64,000 bases of DNA, taken from the NCBI RefSeq assembly GCF_027744825.2, contig NC_071345.1, positions 8,019,501 through 8,083,500 on the forward strand. The letters run 5' to 3'. How positions within the stretch are numbered: the first letter of the stretch is position 1; the number at the start of each line of letters is the position of its first letter. Positions 1 to 13,115 of this stretch are shown piece by piece. The DNA is from Synchiropus splendidus (Eukaryota > Chordata > Actinopteri > Syngnathiformes > Callionymidae). The position numbers and the translations under genes are program-made. Under the pieces are notes generated by a model, which worked only from the letters and a program-made list of their open reading frames with translations, did not search any database and had not been told where the DNA came from.

Positions 1-786
1 AAGTTTGGCTTCAGGGTGGTGCTTTCAAACCCCTACTTCCATGTTTTGACTGCGCTCACCACATTACTGATGTCCTGGTTGGCAAAGCAATATGTGTGTT
101 TCACCATCGCTAAGGGACAACTCCGTCTTTCTCCTCCCTCGTTCCTCACACTGAACACTTTCATTCTATACTTATACCATCCTTGTATTCTTCAAGCTTC
201 AATTCCCAGCCTGCTCCCGAGCCACGTGTCCTTGGATCGTCGAAGGCCTCCGCCACAGCTCCTGCATACATTTAACCTCATGTATCAGGAGAGTTGGGAA
301 CAGCTAAGGTAGCACTTCTCTTCCACACCAGTAAGGTTTTCAACATATGGTCCGTTTCCATTAACTTTAATTGAGGACTGGATCAGAGCCCAATTCCGAA
401 GCCATTCAATTTTGGGTTTGACTGTTTCATTAAACCAAGGGGAAATATGACTTTCACCCAGAGTGGGGCTGGGGCCTCTAAAAGCTTTTCTGTGGAGCAG
501 CACAGGTGAATTGGAGCTGCTTTTTAATTCAGCCTCCCTTTCAATTGATGGCTGTCTGCACTTCCTGGGTTTTCTCTCGTCTCTTAACAATAAAAGAAGA
601 TGCCGCTGCAGTGTCCTCCTGCTCTGCCTAGAGCCTCAATTTTCACGTTCCTGCTCTGAATGACTGCAGTTTTGTTGTACCTCCATTTTTTCTGAAGCTT
701 CAAACTAACCTGACCTGAATTCTGGAGACTCCAGGAGACGTTATACACTCATCAAACTCAGGTTATTAATGGCTGTTTTCCACCAG
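1..786 (+). other. epm2a intron
   Basis: This is intron sequence upstream of the first visible epm2a exon. I looked for the preceding exon (the DGVYCLPIGHW region of laforin) and did not find it. Nothing else is recognisable. Confidence 0.7.
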
Positions 787-1031
787 AGTGCTTCCGAGAG
801 TTTGGCTTGGCAGCTGCCCCCGACAACTGGAGCATGTGACGGTCAAGATGAAGCACGACTTGGGAATTACGGCAGTGATGAACTTCCAGACGGAGTGGGA
901 CGTGGTGAACAATTCACACGGCTGCAGGAAGAACCCAGAGGAATCTATGAGCCCGGAAACCATGATGCGCCTGTACCAGGACTGTGGGCTGGCATACGTG
1001 TGGATGCCCACTCCAGACATGAGCACGGAGG
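787..1031 (+). CDS. epm2a: epm2a penultimate coding exon (245 nt)
   Basis: The acceptor is the AG at 785-786 after a TTTTCC tract. The exon starts with the last base of an Arg codon, the same phase as in human EPM2A exon 3. It encodes [13 protein letters not shown] through DMSTEG and stops after the first base of the Gly codon at a GTAAGG donor (1032). It is one codon longer than the human exon as I recall it (242 nt); the extra residue falls in the NPEESM stretch. Confidence 0.96.
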
Positions 1032-2762
1032 GTAAGGTCTGTTTTAGGGGTGGGATCTCTGCACCCAGGCTCATCCTGCTCCTACATTGTTGAACTATCC
1101 CTTTTAAAACCCTGCTTGGTACTTACTTACTCGTAAACAAACCAAAACCTTGTGAAATGACATGAAAACATGTGATCATTGGAAAGATATTTATTTGTCA
1201 TGGAAAGGACCAACCAGCAGCAGAACCAGGTGCAAACTGTTGAGAAAATTGAAAAAAATGGAATAAAATTCGGAATAAAATAAATATAATAAAACCATGT
1301 CTAAATATCATAAAATGAAAATAATAGATTTCATTTAGTAGTATCAAGTATCGCCATAAAAGTCTTTCATGAACAGTTTTTACTGTTGGGGGCATCACTT
1401 TCTTTATCATCTTTTCTTTTCAAGAACTCCATAGTTGTTAACTATGACAGATCTGCAGCTGTCAAGTCAAGTCAGTGACACACTACTGTCACCATACATG
1501 TGGCTACTGTATCAGAACCGAGCGTCTCGTGCTTCTCATGGCCCAAAGGTGTAAAACAAGAAAACTTTTATCGGCCCTCCAGGGGGCACTCAACCATGGG
1601 ATCCAGGCTATAATACGGCATTTACTGTGAGCGGTCTGGATCAGTAGGGATGGGATGGTTACTCTTTTAAGGGCGTTCAAAGGCAAAATAACCGACCCGA
1701 CCCAGAACATTTTTTGGTACGTTTTTGGTGGCTTGAGGTGTGGAAGAGGGCCGAAAAGGGTACCCATATTACTCCTTAAAAATAAGATGTGACCCAATTC
1801 AAGGAAACAATATTCTCCTTACTGGCCAGTGTTGTTTGCCTGTCAAGGAGGCTGCACCACCAGCCACCATAAAGAAGCATCAGATCCATAAAGCCAGTCC
1901 ACAGAGGTGAATATGTCCTTTACTCTGATAGGAGCAGAGACCTCTCTTGTACAGAGAAATGATTTCCTTAATCCGACCCATCCAAGTCGATCCATCCACA
2001 CATGTCCTACGAGTGAGACAACTTTGCCACGCCTGTCAATTTCTGTCTATTGTTCTTCCTAATTCCATACAGCCATTCCTTTCAAAATAAAAGCAGATTC
2101 TTTTTTGCCCACTATTGGGGTGGGTGCTGTGCAACCTTGAATACCAGCCGCAGCAAAAAGCCCTTTTTTCTGAAGGGTAAGCACCTGTTTCCTGTTCCCA
2201 GACGGCAGATGGCATTTCCAGTCAAGATATCCAAAAAAAATGCACCAAATAAATCGTCACATTTTATGTTGGAGCTGAGACTGATGCAAGCATTGAGTGA
2301 ATCAAGAACAAAGGGTCCAGATCCATCCATTACACCTCACCATTTCAGCGCTGCTTTTAAAACATGCCGTGCAATGGACATGATACACCTGATATGAAGT
2401 TAGCATGAGGCTAACTCAGAATGCTAATAGTACGAGTGATACGTACCGCGCATCTCTGCTCCCTTCCAGGACGAATAAGGATGCTCCCTCAGGCTGTCTT
2501 CCTTCTCCATGGTCTGCTGGAGAACGGCCACACGGTCTACGTCCACTGTAACGCCGGCGTGGGCCGGTCAACCGCAGCTGTGTGCGGCCTCCTCATGTAC
2601 GTCTGCGGCTGGAGCGTGAGGAAAGTCCAGTACTTTGTCTCCTCTAAGCGACCGGCCGTTTTCATCGACGAAGAAGCGCTGGTTCAAGCTCAGGCTGACT
2701 TCCTCAACAAGTTTGGACACTTACGACCGCACTCTTGCTTGGAGAGTGTTACCGGCTTTTAA
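787..2762 (+). CDS. epm2a: laforin (glycogen phosphatase), 3' part of gene: exons 787-1031 and 2470-2762
   Basis: Laforin is a dual-specificity phosphatase that removes phosphate from glycogen and works with the E3 ligase malin in the cytoplasm; loss in humans causes Lafora disease. The two exons here join across a phase-1 junction (G + GA, giving Gly) and encode the phosphatase half, ending at TAA 2760-2762. Visible signatures are WLGSCPRQ near the start, [21 protein letters not shown] and the P-loop [10 protein letters not shown] (catalytic Cys and Arg both present). Similarity to human laforin is high throughout. The first exons, with the CBM20 carbohydrate-binding domain, are not in the window. 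The C-terminus (LESVTGF) is slightly longer than I recall for the human protein. The gene converges on utrn. I did not find a convincing AATAAA soon after the stop, so the 3' UTR end is unknown. Confidence 0.96.
1032..2469 (+). other. epm2a intron between the two visible exons
   Basis: This is a 1438-bp GT-AG intron. No repeat or second gene is recognisable in it. Confidence 0.85.
2470..2762 (+). CDS. epm2a: epm2a terminal coding exon with phosphatase signature
   Basis: The acceptor AG is at 2468-2469 (CCCTTCCAG). The exon begins GA, completing Gly, then reads R-I-R-M-L-P-Q. It carries the HCxxGxxR active site ([10 protein letters not shown]), the [13 protein letters not shown] segment and the conserved IDEEAL helix, and ends at TAA 2760-2762. 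GC content in this exon is visibly higher than in the flanks, as expected for coding sequence. Confidence 0.97.
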
Positions 2763-5700
2763 TCCAGGGCGGAATTTTGGGGGGGATCAACCCGATTATT
2801 GACATGTTCTGACGGTTTCCAGTGGGAGGAAAGGCACGCTGAAATGTGCCGTGCATGAACGCTCCACTCTTTAAAACTGCTGCATGTCAAGAGAAACGCT
2901 CGACTGCCAGCAAGTGTGCTCATTTTTAGAGCAGGAATTAGCTGTGTGCCCATCACTCTCACTCTTCCTTTGATGCATTTCTCAGCCATGTTTGCTGTTA
3001 TAATGGCCATCGCCACAGAGGCACTTAAATATTAATCGATGGCAGCCAAGATTTTAGTTCGTAGCCCTGTGAAAGCCAGCCAGGAGAAGAAATGGCTTGA
3101 TTTATTGTCGCGCCGCTCAGAATTGTTGTGTGCTTGCTGCTTCACTCTTGCGCGATTTTACTCTTGCTTCTCCATTTCATCTTCATCTATGTATCTGAGA
3201 CACAAATCTGAAGAGCAAAAACTCTTTCTTCCAGGAGGTTTAATTGCATGAACAATTGTTCCATTTCTCCCAAATACTTCGCCCCCCCTCCCCCTTCTAC
3301 TCCGTGGATGCAGGCAGAAGCGTGAAGAAAATCGATGGGGATGACTGAGCAAGTCTGAGTCTATGTGGAGTGTCTAAAAATATTCTCTAAAATGAATGCA
3401 TTTCTTTCTGGGCCGTCTGAAATCCCCTTGCTACTCAAGTTTAAGTTCAGATAAAGCTGTTGGCTCATATAATATTAATTAATATTACTGTTGTTGTAAA
3501 TAATTGATGTTTCCTGTAATTCACTATGTTGTTTGGCAAGGGATTGTTTTTTTTTCTGTCTGCCTTTGCTTTCTGCTGTGAAAAGTTTAAAGATGAAATT
3601 GAGGTGAAACCATAATGATAAGTATATCACAACCGTCTGATGAGCTAAGCTATTTTGGTCATTGCCTCAGTGATTCTGTGTTGTGTTTCTTCTTTGTCTT
3701 GCAAATTCTACCTCTGAAATTGATCCATCCATCCATCTATGTATCTATCCACGAGGGATGCGGCGATCGATCGGTCACCGATCGTGATCGTCCGGTTTCA
3801 GTGTGACCGGTGAAAGCAGATCACTACCTGTCACTGCCGATCGAACAACTGATCACGTGCGACAGCCGGCGCTCTGATGAAGCCCCGCTGGTTGTGACAC
3901 GTCCGCTCCTCCCTGTGAAGATTCTTTTAATCTGTCATTTAAAGTTTGCACATGTTGTGCTGCAAGCGGGAGGCGCGTCGAAATTTAATATGCCATTTAA
4001 AGCTCCAGCCCTTGACGGAGTTTTCCAGGCTCATGAAAGTGAGAGCGCTGGTTCCTTAGCAGCAGGCTTTTAGAATTAATCATTCAGAATATCAATGGGT
4101 GTTTGAAAACATGAGAATCATGAACTCCACTTTGGTGTCATTCAAATCACGATTGCTTAAAGAGAAGCACTGTAGTGCAGAAGAGACTGTGAACAGGTTT
4201 CAGTTCACTCACAGCCACAGATGTTGATGGTGTTGAGAGAACGCCATAGTCATAAGTGGATAATAATGCGGCGCCACCATGGATGGAAGTTGTAGACCAC
4301 AACACTCTATTGCAGAGAGGCTTCACCACCATTAATTTTTGGTCCCATAAAGAACAGATTCACTGTATTTGCCGTTGAGGTGACCCATTCATGTCACATT
4401 CATTCCCCTCGCAGACGCATGTGTCACCAGAGACTTCATGAAGTTCACCCTCAGACTCCATGTTTAATGCATTACTTGTAATTGATTTTATTACTTGCGT
4501 CTGGAGCTGATTCTTTTTTAATTACACACCAGCCAACGCGATTAAATCCTGTTTATCATTTAGATTATCGCGGTGGTAAAAGCGACTTGTCAATATGAAG
4601 CAATTTCAAAGTTCATTAACCAGTCCCTGAGGATGTTACACTCAGAACATGAAATGTTTTCCCCCCAAAATGTGCTTCCGATGAAGTGTTATCTTATAGA
4701 ACACGTGTTATTGTGTAAGGATTTGCGATGATCACATGACGTTCTCCTGGAGTTTAACCTTCACCTGACACCACGCCTGCGTCAGCACGTGACCTCGACC
4801 CCAATTTCCTTGCTGCCCGTGTTCAGACACCAAAACAATGGAGTGAAAAACCACACGCGCAGGTTCTCTGAATCTGCAAATTGCATTGTAGCGCGTGAGC
4901 TACGCAGCGAATTAATTCCCTAACTGCTTGGCCGTCTTCGCTCTGCTTGCATTTTGTTTCCTCTTTTATCACGGGAGCGCACACTTGCAGTCTCCGAGTG
5001 CTGGGCCTGGTTTGGGACAGATGCTGTGCCACCAAGTTCAAGCTTTTCTCAACAGTTTTCCCCAAAACAAAAGTCTGGATCCTAACGCATCAGCTCGCAG
5101 TGCTTGTGTTCAGGTGCAGGTCAAACGCTTCCCGCTCAGTCAGCTGGATTTAGGCTCCGCCTCCAACACGCCCTCAGTGATGCGATTATGTCGCATCCGC
5201 AGGACAGATCGATGAGTGAGCGATTCTCACAGCAGCAACTCTCAAGAGTGACTGATGTCTGTGTACTCTGGGCCGTCACTGCCTGCTGTCAGATCCTGAG
5301 GTGCCGGAGTCAGGTACCGATCCATCTTCCCGGACACGCTCTCCACGTCTTCTGACTTGACTAATATGGAGCTATCCTAAATCATTACGGCCCATCTGGT
5401 CGCCCGAGCGCTGCTCCAAGTGCCGGTGCGCTTTTGTTTTCTAGTGAGCTCCAGCTTTTACAGGAGAGTTGACGAATGAATGCTAAGAAGAAGCAGAAGG
5501 CTGAAATCGAACCTCGGTTCTAATGTTGTGAAGCTTTTAGCGGAGCGTGAGCTTATTCCCAGCTGACAGCCAATCCGCTGTCTTACAAGGCCGACACCGT
5601 TCCAGCTCAGAAGAGGTGGTTTGCCAGATGTTTATGAGCAAAATGAGCTCATAAGGTGAGACACGCTCTGTGTTCTGTCATCTGGTCCGCACCGCTGCCG

Positions 5701-7977
5701 CCTGTGGCGTGTCAATGCTATTGAGGTTGGTAGCGTATCACAGTCAATCGAACGACCTGCGTCCTCCACTGGTCTCTTTAGAAGACTTATGGCCTCCATT
5801 ACTGCCGGGCTGATCCAGTTCCCCACAGGTCGATGAAAACAGTCTCAACATGACAAACTAAACACTGGATAGCTCAATGTTTCCCACCCTCAAACAAGCA
5901 CACAGTTTTCTCCTCTGAACTTTAAATACACAAAGATGACAGCTCTTAGAATTTCACATCTTTTCATTTTCTTCTTGGCGAGTATTTTCAATTTAAGTCT
6001 CATGGAAACTCAAAATGATTTTTTTACCCCTCGAGGGTCTTGGTTATATTCAGCAGGGATGTGTACAGATAGACCACTAGTGTAGTGTGTATTTTTGCCG
6101 GCACGAAAAAGTGCCTCTTCCCAAGTGAATTATCTGAATCCGTACGTAATTTTGCGCATAAATGGCTCTTAAATTGCATTTATTGGGGATTTATTTCTCA
6201 AAATCTAAGACCAAGAAAAGGCATTTCATCTTGAAAAGCAAGTTATAATAATCAGAATGGAATAAAGAAGAGGCAATGGTGATTCACGGTACACGAAGCA
6301 TGAAGCGAACCAACTGAATAGGTCTGTTATTCAGGTAGGGTGTAGCATAAAGTAACAGGGAGCGACTGGGAGGAATGAAAATGAAGTTGTGAGTCCTGAA
6401 AAGCAAGAAAGATCCTTGACGGCCTCTGGTCCTGGTCCTCAGTACAGTTCATTCCTTGGTCACGTCGTGTGAAAGAAATTCAAGAACACGTAAAACTCTG
6501 TCTATAAAAGTCTCAGGTCCAGCCAAACTGGGAAAAAAGTGTGACTTCTTTGAAGATAAACACCATTTTCTTGTGTATTTTTGTTTTGTTTTCAACCCAA
6601 AGCGACTGAGTGGAACAAACAAGAGATTTAGTTCTGCTTAATTGTAGCTGCCTTCTGTGTTCATTTCTCAGCGATGCCAGAGCTGGAAACCAAGTCCAAA
6701 TCTGGCTCTTTCTTCCCATGATTGACTCTTGTTCTGTTCTCTATGTTCCGAGCGTGTCAGACAGACACGTCTCATTCTCCTCTCCGAGGTTCTCTCCTGT
6801 AAATCGCACAGCTGACTGAGAAGCTGCTGCTCTGTGTGTGAAGTCCAGCAGACGCTAAAACAGACTGGACCAAGCCACCAATGGACTGCGCGCTTCAGTC
6901 ATCTGTGATCACAAGGACCCAGCTGGCAGACGGAGGAAGTGATTTTAAGACACTCGGGTGACATCTGACGCGGCAGCCAAAACAAAATTGAATTCCCTCG
7001 TGAGCAGCCCGGACTGATCAGCTCAGACACCCTGGCGTCTGCGCTGCCACTTGGATCGGCCTTAAATGGCTTCACTCTTTCAGTCACTCAGACACAGAGA
7101 GCAACTTTATCATCTCACACAGCTCCATTTACCGAGTCGCCGGCAGAGACGTTCGCCATTGCCTTTTCAGAATGGACTCAAATGTTTCCCAGTTTTATTC
7201 TCGGGAGCCATAAATGCTCCATTACTGCTCATGCGCTTGTGTCTCATCAGTCCTCATCAGCATTTGTCCGACCCAACAATTAGATCCCCAGCTGCCCTTT
7301 ACGTCCTCCACCTGTCTCCTCTAATGCCGTCCATGAAGCCATTAGCCAATCTCCGAACAGAAAATATGAATGGAGAGTGGAGGCGACAACATCTGAATTT
7401 GCTGTGTGCAAACTTCGTTCATAAAAAAAGGTTTGGTCTTCCAGCCATTTGTGCAGCGGTGTTTGACTGTCCAGACTGTCCCGAGCTGTGTTCTCACCAG
7501 AGCGGAATATTGCACTCCCCTGCCATCATATATCGACGTTGGGAAGTGGACTTTTGTGTCCTGCAATGACGCAGGAAGTTGCGTGTTGGCGCATTAGGTT
7601 TTCAATTGAAGCACTTGTTCCAGCTTCCGCAGCCTATGCTGATGCTGTGGGCAGCACGGCATGTCATAAGATACGAAGAGATAAGCTAATGGTGCTGCGT
7701 TTGTCCAGCATGACGCTTGTCCAACATCATTGTATCTACAGAGCTTGATGCCTTTTTTTATCGCTTGAAAAACCATTGATAGCAGCCGTAACCTGGATCG
7801 CCAGCAAGTTGCCCTCATCCGTTCATTGTCCCATCACCAATGTTTACTGAAGATTTCATAGAAATCCATATTACGTTTTCAACAGCAAGAATAACACCAA
7901 TAAGTCCATGTGAGTTTACTAACACTAGTTTACTAACAATGTCTAGTAAAGAGCTAGAAGAGTGCTTCAAGTCTATT
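2763..7977. other. intergenic, with a hAT-like remnant
   Basis: It starts with the epm2a 3' UTR (end not located). Apart from the hAT-like remnant at 3755-4060 I see no exon, RNA gene or clear repeat. Confidence 0.5.
3755..4060. mobile_element. diverged hAT-like remnant (GATCGATCGG family), copy 1
   Basis: GGGATGCGGCGATCGATCGG resembles the GATGTTCCGATCGATCGGTA end of common fish hAT elements. A second diverged copy is at 25518-25760, sharing ACCTGTCA and GCAAGMGG-type blocks further in. No intact opposite end was found. Confidence 0.4.
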
Positions 7978-8060
7978 ATTTCTTTTTCCTTCCGGCGTCT
8001 CCCTTCAGGGGTCACCACAGCGGATCATCTTCCTCCGTCTCACCCTGTCCTCGGCTTCCT
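7978..8060 (-). mobile_element. 3'-terminal fragment of a non-LTR retrotransposon
   Basis: Read on the - strand it encodes the end typical of a common fish LINE ORF2: E-E-A-E-D-R-V-R-R-R-K-M-I-R-C-G-D-P then stop. It lies close to other fragments of the same type at 10830-11030 and 12300-12560, all on the - strand. Confidence 0.5.
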
Positions 8061-8260
8061 CTTTTATCATTTACAAACGCAAATATACTGATATAAAGCC
8101 AAACAACAGTCAATGTTGTTGATTCATTGTGACACGCCGTATATCAGAGGCTGACGTGGAGAGAAAGTTAGGATGCTTGAGAATGTTGTACAAAGAATGG
8201 ATGACAGACAATGAGGCTCTTGAGGTGAATAAAGTAGGGGTGGGATTCGATTTAAAAAAC

Positions 8261-8347
8261 TGTGTCACGAAAAACATCCCTGAACAAAAGCAAACAGATG
8301 CTTTTGTTTGCTTTTGTTCAGGGATTCCTCCATGTTTGTTGTTGTTG
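8261..8347. repeat. 87-bp hairpin repeat, copy 1 (20-bp stem, 10-nt loop)
   Basis: The left arm 8276-8295 contains CCCTGAACAAAAGCAAAC. The right arm 8306-8325 is its exact reverse complement, and the loop is AGATGCTTTT. The flanking GTGTCACGAAAAAC and GGATTCCTCCATGTTTGTTG are shared with copy 2 at 47380-47466. The two copies differ at only three positions, two of which compensate each other in the stem. Confidence 0.85.
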
Positions 8348-10829
8348 TTCTCATCCTAGCTGCGATGTGTTTTGTGCATCAGTAGGATCAGTGGACCAGG
8401 ACTCCTGCACTTACAAAGGTTCCCTCTTGTCTGGAGTCCCACTGCTAGAATAAAGACATGAAGAGGATAGGTGTGACCTGGTAACAACATCAAGAGGGTT
8501 TGCTCTTGAAATACAGACAGAAGAATAAGAAGCAACTGTTGTGGACTGGCTGGTCAGTGACCATGAAGCAGCTACTGAACATCTTGGTGGCTCAGATTCT
8601 GTTTCTCAGTTCAAACAACCAAAAATGAAGAGGAATGAAAACGAATAATTGGGAAAGATTGGTGTTTTGGAGAGAAATCAGAGACGCTGCTGGGAACACA
8701 CGAGGACAACGGAGAGACGAGGAGCTCAAGGCGCTTTACAGGGCTGTTGGATCCAAAGGGAAGACAAAGTGATGACTCAAGACTGGGTTTTTCTTTCACA
8801 TTTGGATGTTGATGTGCCCAGTTCAACCCTGCCATGGTGTTATATCTGTGTCGTCTTGCATCAAGTGGCGAGGCATCACTTGTGTCTGGGGTTGATGAAG
8901 CCATCAGTAGTGCGAGGGTCCAGTGTGAAGGGACAAGCAGACATATGGCTGCCAGTACTGAGACACGGCAGAGTCATAAATCACAGCTGACAACTAATGA
9001 ACGCCGTCCTCATCTAAACAAGCGATAGAATGTATTTACACCTGGAGTTGTAATGGGATGGATCGAAGGGACATTCATCAACCAAACTGGCTGTGGAAGA
9101 CAGAGATGAGCAGCTGCCGTGTGTTATTTTTATCCAAATACTGACTGTAAAAAAGCCGTGATGTCAAAGTGCGTGCTTCGTTCTCGCCAACCTCAAACTG
9201 CCCCGCGCACTATTTACTTTTATTAGTGTTCAGCATAAGCACATCTGGGCTCTAAAAGACAGATGGGGCGTCGATGAGGCTTGGCGTCGGTCTGGGGCGC
9301 AGGCCAGGTGTTGGCAGTTAACTACAGGGGTGTACGTGGGATGGAGTCCCGGAAGACTCCGTCTCCAGTCAGTGGCCTTTTAACCAAGAGCCCAGTTGGT
9401 GAGCGAGAAGACTGGTGGTCTGTTAAATATGAGACCAGTCTCAGTCATGCAGGAATGAACATAGCGCCATAAAAGTGTTTATCTTCACACAGCCAAATCG
9501 TGCGCATGTAAGCATGTTCATGAAGACGGAGCTGCTCCGTTTCAATCTTTTAATCTGAGACAATTAATTCTCAGTCCCACACGCATGCCTCTAAAAATGC
9601 ACATAAATTCCAGCGCAACTCAGAGGGGATGCGAACCTGCCAAGTTGATGCGGGAGTAGCAGAGGATTGTGGGTAATTCCGTGTCACATTTCCAGCCTGC
9701 TGATGTCCCTTCAGACAGACATTAGTCGGCAACACACGATGACAGGAAGAGAAGGTGAAGTCGTGCCGTTCCTTTCATCCAAACAGCGACTTAGCACGTG
9801 TGATTTCACTTGAACAAGCTCAGCAGTCTTGAGCTCGGTGAGTGACAGCTCATGTTGGGACAGCTACAGGTATCTCCACACTGCATGGCTGAATGACGCC
9901 CATCATGTATCTGGGGGTTCAAAGTATGACTCTGAATGGGAATATGGAGCTTCAGAGGCAGCGCCTGGCGACTCTGGGTTTGGGGAGAACCTTTTTGGGT
10001 GGAGTTTCTGTGACTCTAAATGGTCCCGGGGCCACCCACCTCTCGCCCTCAGGAAACTCAGGAAACAGATGAGCAAGAGTCAGAAGATTAAATCAAAGCC
10101 AAACTTTTCTATTCAAAGTCCTTTTTTCACTTTAACATGGAGAATCCATCACAGGCTCAATCATAAATCCTGTTTTATTCACTCCACTTCACTATAAATC
10201 CGACCCTTTCCTTTCCATCATTTGCAGAACGTCACCTTTCTCTGAGAAAAGTCACCTGGATTTTCAGCTTCTCGTCGCCATAATTTACAGCCCTGATACT
10301 TTTTTCTTCCCTTCTTTGTTTGGTGCATCCTCGACCCCTGAAAATCTAGATTTATAGGCTGTAAATCTGATGAAGTGTGAAACTAAGATGTGCTCTGTTT
10401 ATTTAACTGTATTAATGACTGTGGTCAGCCTAAAAATACCATCCCTCCAGTCATCCTTCTCCAATTCTCTCTCTTTATAGATAAATCACAGGCTGGATTT
10501 GCACAAATAAAGGGATGAAAACAGAGCGGCTGCGGGGAGAGAGTGGCACTTTGGCTCATATTCCGTCTCGCTGCGAAACAGCACTCATGCGAGGAAAATA
10601 TAGATGGCGCCATGACAAGGTGCCAATGTCGCTAGCTAACACCCTGCAGCAGGAGAGATGCCAAGGAAGAAAGAACCACCTTACCCATGGGAAAATGACA
10701 CCATCAATCATCTGTGAGGGAGGAGAAAAAGTCATCTGGCAGCAGAGAAAAACGGTGGCCCACATGGAGGTCAAGAACCTTGGCAGAAGGCTTGAGTCTC
10801 TTAAAGGATTTCACTCCATCCTCAGTTCT
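8348..10829. other. intergenic, nothing recognised
   Basis: No homologous exon, RNA gene or clear repeat is visible. The ORFs are short and look random. Confidence 0.4.
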
Positions 10830-11030
10830 TTGATGCGTTCACGACGAGCCTCTATAACCTACTCACACTCTTCTTCAGTCTTCCTCTTCTCCTTCCCTCC
10901 AGTCCACATGTCTAAACCATCTGGCCCAACCAACCTGGTCTCCAAACGTCTCTTCTTCTGCCATGGATTTACTCCCTCCAATGACAACAGCATCCTTCTA
11001 ACTCTACTGTATAACTCAAGATAGATGAAG
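10830..11030 (-). mobile_element. fragment of LINE ORF2 C-terminus
   Basis: On the - strand it contains R-R-M-L-L-S-L-E-G, then GPDGLDMWTGGKEKRKTEEE, a decayed form of the RWFGHVxRR...KRRT-EE ending of fish non-LTR retrotransposons. Reading frames are broken. Confidence 0.4.
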
Positions 11031-12299
11031 CCCAAAAATCTTTCGCTGAATTGTGTGAACAAATATCGGAAACCTGCCGCTCAAAACTATTTCTTTCACA
11101 TCTGTCCCACTTTACTTCGATGATGACACAAATTGTCAGAAACTGGGGATGTATTCTTGGAAAATGGCCTTTTCTCACTTGTAGGAAATGAAAGGCAGAA
11201 CATCGTGTGACATTTCTCTTTCCTCCATGGAGAAGAAAAGCCTTGACAAGTGAAATACAGGGAACCTTTCAGAGAAGGCAATTTCAACACATCAGCAAGC
11301 AAAAACAGCTCATACAGAAATGTTTTACACCCACAACATTCTCCAAGAGAAATGAAACCTCAAGCACAGGGAGGGAATAAAGGAACGCTTTATCATGAGG
11401 AATATTGAATCCATTGTGTGTTTTCTGAGGATCGCTGTGCTGAACTGAAGCAGGACAGTCCTGAAGTTCTTTGGATGTTGTTTGCTGGATCTTCATGGAT
11501 GACCGCTACTCTGTGTCATTTTTGTATAAGAGTGCCCACGGTGGAAGGAGTTGAGACAAGGGTGAGAGACTTTAGCGATATATTTCACTATAGTCTGTTT
11601 TCAATAATATACAATAAACTCACTAAAGCCGAACCTTTTAAACTGTTAGATCAAGAAGTTTGCTCCTAAACTCAAACCAGTTTCACTCCCTCGCACAGGA
11701 GGCTGCAACCCAGGTTGTGTCTTGCTTGGGGACACATCAACACGCGCACGTCTGAAGCTGGGATTGAACCTGTGACCTTGCAGCTGAGCTAAGCTGCCTC
11801 TCTAGCCGCAACAAAAGCAGCGTGTTGATCTCTTCAAATTGGAATATTCCTGTTTGCAAAATGACTCCACACACAGCTCCATGTGTTTGCTGAAGTGGCC
11901 AGCAACCCGTCTTGAAGCTGACATTAAAATCATAATGATAAAAGGCACTTTTATTTTTCCTGGGCCACTTCTAGCTAGTCCAGTGGAACAGAAAGGGGCA
12001 GAGGATTCTCTGGTAAGAAGCATTAGCGCACTCCCTCTCCTGCGCTGGTACACACTGGTCTCTTCAAGGTCGGCACGACAATTGTCTGAGACCATTGTGA
12101 GGCACCTGTAAGTGCCATTATTATCTTGTCCAACAACTTCAGAGTGAATCTCTGAAGTCCAATTTATTACCTGTTCTGGTTTCACCAAACCTTCCTCAGT
12201 AGCTATGCAAGTGTTTCCCAGCCAAGACAAAGGACCCAGCCCTTCGCTGACGTCCTTTGTTCCTTTGTTGTTTAGGAGTTGAAGTTTTCAGGTCCGGCC
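11031..12299. other. intergenic; short repeat-like tail at 11740-11815
   Basis: The segment 11740-11815 (GATTGAACCTGTGACCTTGC) resembles the tail of a widespread fish LINE/SINE repeat. Nothing else is recognised. Confidence 0.35.
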
Positions 12300-12560
12300 C
12301 CTAGTCACACCTACCCTCTGTCTGTCCTCAGTCACCTCCCTGGCTGTCTTCTTCCCCTCCACCGCTCTTCACCCAGCCTCCCCTCTGCACGTGTCCCAAC
12401 CTTCTGCCCTCCCTAACTTGGCCTCCACACGTCTCCACGTGAGCTGTCACTCTGATGAACTCACTTCTGCTCTTGTCCAAACTGGTCACTCTCAAAGAAA
12501 ACATGAGCATCTTCCTCAACTCTGACGCACCAGAGTTCAAATCCTTGAGTCGACACCACG
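12300..12560 (-). mobile_element. fragment of LINE ORF2 C-terminus
   Basis: On the - strand, decayed codons read ELRKMLMFSLRVTSLDKSRS, EFIRVTAHVE and RLGHVQR. This matches the pattern of the ORF2 end of a common fish non-LTR retrotransposon (GxTxxDRxxNEYIRGTA ... GHVQRR). It is not intact. Confidence 0.55.
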
Positions 12561-13115
12561 ACATAGCAACCAGACAGATAGAACCCGACTATAAACAGCT
12601 TGCGCCGCCGTTTCATGAGCTTATATTTCCCCAAACAACCGATCATGATGTTACGCTGAGCTGAGTGCTGGAAGGCTGCACCTAATATCACAAGCATAGA
12701 TCATCTGACACTTTCCCAAGGTATCGCAGAACAGCCAAATCGGGTTTAAAAACCGATGTTTAATACGGTGAAATTGCCTTTTCTCAGGTACACGGCTGGA
12801 TATTAGATTCCTCCCGTGCAGCGGGGGAGACTTAGTATTCACGTGCTTCACAGCTGCTGCACCTCACAGATATCCTCCTCTGATATTTCTTTCCACCTGT
12901 CATTTTGTCTCTGACTTCAGCGGATGTCTGTGTGCGATTGCATCTGGTTTTATTATCTGACCCGGTGTTTGCATTGAGCTGGGTCTTCTGTTTACAAGAT
13001 GTTGGAATCCATAAAGGGAAAGCAACAATCCCTGCATGACATTAAACAGAAGCTGGATTTTATTTCAATATGCTTGACGCCGAGGGTGTATTTCCCCAGG
13101 AATGGAAGGTATAAA

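Noticed and set aside
787..1093. Overlapping + frame at 769-1035 as a separate protein
   Set aside because: It is the out-of-frame shadow of the laforin exon.
3240..3290. E-M-E-Q on the - strand as a possible utrn VMEQ exon
   Set aside because: Only four residues match, there is no DTST or EDLL upstream, and it is over 30 kb past the terminal exon.
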